Positions 62,572 through 64,000 of a stretch of 64,000 bases of DNA are shown here, piece by piece (the stretch's first letter is position 1; each line of letters starts with the position of its first letter). The DNA comes from CAVRXQ01 sp963831155. Lineage in GTDB: Bacteria > Actinomycetota > Acidimicrobiia > Acidimicrobiales > Bog-793. Under the pieces are notes generated by a model. It had not been told where the DNA came from and made no database searches. It worked only from the letters and a program-made list of their open reading frames with translations. The stretch is taken from positions 62,001 to 126,000 of the forward strand of contig CAWHOY010000005.1 of assembly GCA_963831155.1 (NCBI GenBank). Reading direction: 5' to 3'. The position numbers and the translations under genes were made by a program.

Positions 62572-63568
62572 GTCAATCCTGATGCGTAAGAGGGACTCGG
62601 CAAGCGGGGGGACGCGGGTAGCGCGTCCTTTCTGGCGACTGACCTTGACGACCGCCATTGCTGCAACCTGTCTCGTCGCCTCGTGTGTCTGGTCTACCGA
62701 GGTCTTCGGAGCCCAAACCAAGGTCGCCCACCGGAGGGTCCTCTACGGGCTCACCGTCGACGACATCTCGCACATCTCTTCAGCCATCGCGATGGAGCGC
62801 GCGCTCCCAGAGCGCCCGACGACGCGAGTCGTCTTCGATCTCGGAGAGCCCGCCTCGTACTACCTTGGCGCCGTCCAACAGCTCCGCGGTTTGGGTGCGG
62901 TGATGGGGGAGCTGCTCGATTCGTCGTATGAAAAGGCAATTACCGCCGCCAACTACCGGAATCTCGTCGAGTCGTACCTATCGCTCCTCGGCAGCAAAGT
63001 CAGCATCTGGGAAATCGGTAACGAGGTCAACGGCAATTGGACCGGTCCCTACTCGAGTGTCAAAGAGAAGCTGGTTGTCGCTTATCGTGCCGTCGCCGCC
63101 GCCCGCGGCGTCACCGCGCTTACTTTGTACGCCAACGAATATGCCCCCAATAACTGTGGCGACGGTCTGAGGGAGCTCACGCCCGTTCAATTCTCGCAGC
63201 ACTATGTGCCGGCGTTTGTTCGTGCTGGCTTGCAATATGTGTTCGAGTCGTATTACCCGACCCAGTGTGGGAATACCTTTCCTTCTGCGGCCAGGGTGAT
63301 GGCAGAGATGGAGCAGCTGCACAGGCTGTATCCGAGGGCTCTTCTTGGCTTCGGTGAAGTCGGCCTGCCGAATGCCGCAAACGGTGGTTCCGTCAACACC
63401 GCCCGTCGCGTTATGAGTTGGGCGTACGGACTGAGAATCCCGTTGTCGTATTACGTCGGGGGCTACTTCTGGTGGTACGGAGCCGAGGACCTGGTTCCGT
63501 CGAACAAGCCTCTCCACAGTTCTTTTGTCGCCGCACTTCGCGCGGAGAGTCGCGCGCTAAGCGTTTAG
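62558..63568 (+). CDS. Secreted clan GH-A-like glycosidase
   Basis: A 336-residue exported protein: basic start, hydrophobic signal (LTLTTAIAATCLVASCVW), then a TIM-barrel-like domain. Likely catalytic acids are Glu in VSIWEIGNEVNGNW and Glu in ALLGFGEVGLPNA, about 170 residues apart, the spacing of clan GH-A retaining glycosidases. FVAALRAESRALSV ends the protein. I cannot name the GH family. It follows the coiled-coil gene with overlap. Confidence 0.75.
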   Translation: MSAVKSILMRKRDSASGGTRVARPFWRLTLTTAIAATCLVASCVWSTEVFGAQTKVAHRRVLYGLTVDDISHISSAIAMERALPERPTTRVVFDLGEPASYYLGAVQQLRGLGAVMGELLDSSYEKAITAANYRNLVESYLSLLGSKVSIWEIGNEVNGNWTGPYSSVKEKLVVAYRAVAAARGVTALTLYANEYAPNNCGDGLRELTPVQFSQHYVPAFVRAGLQYVFESYYPTQCGNTFPSAARVMAEMEQLHRLYPRALLGFGEVGLPNAANGGSVNTARRVMSWAYGLRIPLSYYVGGYFWWYGAEDLVPSNKPLHSSFVAALRAESRALSV

Positions 63569-64000
63569 AGGCAAGTGCCTACTATTCAGCGGAATCATTC
63601 GCGCCCAGGATGTTCGGCACTGCAATGTTCAGAATTGATCAAAACCTGCGAACTCTGAGTATTGACGACATATCAATAGACATCTAGACATATTCGTCGG
63701 CGCACAGACTTTGACATTGCGCCACTAGGCACCGAGACCCGTGCCGTTCAGATGAGGTTCTTCCTGAAAGTGCGGGTGTTGGTGTTGGTGACCTTCGCTG
63801 TTTCGTACTCCTCTCGGCGTACGGCTCGATCCCTGAATGACGACCGGAATGCGGGCGAAGCACCCCGCGCTTTCCGGAACGACTTCAGGTTTGACTCGCA
63901 CCTTGCTACCGGGTATTGCAGGTTCTACACGTTGTCACGTCGACACGCCGTGTTCACGCGGCAGGCACAGATAGCGCGCCTTCGTCCTCGTAACTCGCAC
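63569..64000. other. Window end, no gene seen
   Basis: About 430 bp after the last glycosidase. GC drops near 63640-63710. I see only short overlapping frames and no RNA gene or terminator hairpin. Confidence 0.4.

Overview
The window is a high-GC, gene-dense actinobacterial chromosome segment. The main clues are two LexA boxes of the TCGAAC-N4-GTTCGA type, an ImuA'/ImuB/DnaE2 mutagenesis cassette, an Rpf-type cell-wall lytic enzyme, two GAF-ANTAR regulators, many GTG/TTG starts and several apparently leaderless genes. The gene mix would fit Acidimicrobiia, but that is inference; no rRNA or other phylogenetic marker is present.

Layout. 1-1642: end of pdxS, then pdxT and a VOC-fold gene, overlapping like an operon. 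1646-3351 (minus): promoter with a TGACGTCA palindrome, a small protein, a ribbon-helix-helix regulator and a DUF4097 protein. 3378-5889 (minus): a membrane-anchored protein without an ordinary start and a broken secreted phosphoesterase. 6188-16943: zinc-ribbon/adenylate cyclase/STAND ATPase, guaB, a cobalamin-binding-like protein, a PP-loop ATPase with a DUF5522 partner, an Rpf-like protein with a long leader, surE, an aldose 1-epimerase and a lipoprotein. 16962-26688: SRAP protein, imuA'-imuB, three unrelated genes, dnaE2; the mutasome promoters both carry LexA boxes. 26798-38013: mixed metabolic and envelope genes (phosphoribosyltransferase, adenosine-specific kinase, cyclopropane-fatty-acid synthase, MscL with a zinc ribbon, amidohydrolase, a 751-residue secreted protein, DyP peroxidase, DUF1275). 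38287-43139: two GAF-ANTAR genes flank a double-HTH protein and a frameshifted glmS. 43140-45120: poorly coding DNA with a decayed tyrosine integrase.

45121-63568 is the most unusual part: a run of secreted proteins led by a gene of about 11.8 kb for a protein of about 3,930 residues. It has about 17 IPT/TIG domains, a 1131-bp unit present in four full copies plus a partial fifth, and seven copies of a 267-bp Ig-like unit. Its stop overlaps the start of a GH113-like glycosidase that carries the same Ig-like domains. A DUF2334 (polysaccharide deacetylase-fold) protein, a coiled-coil protein and a second secreted glycosidase follow. I read this as a cell-surface polysaccharide or adhesion locus; that function is inferred from domains and gene order only.
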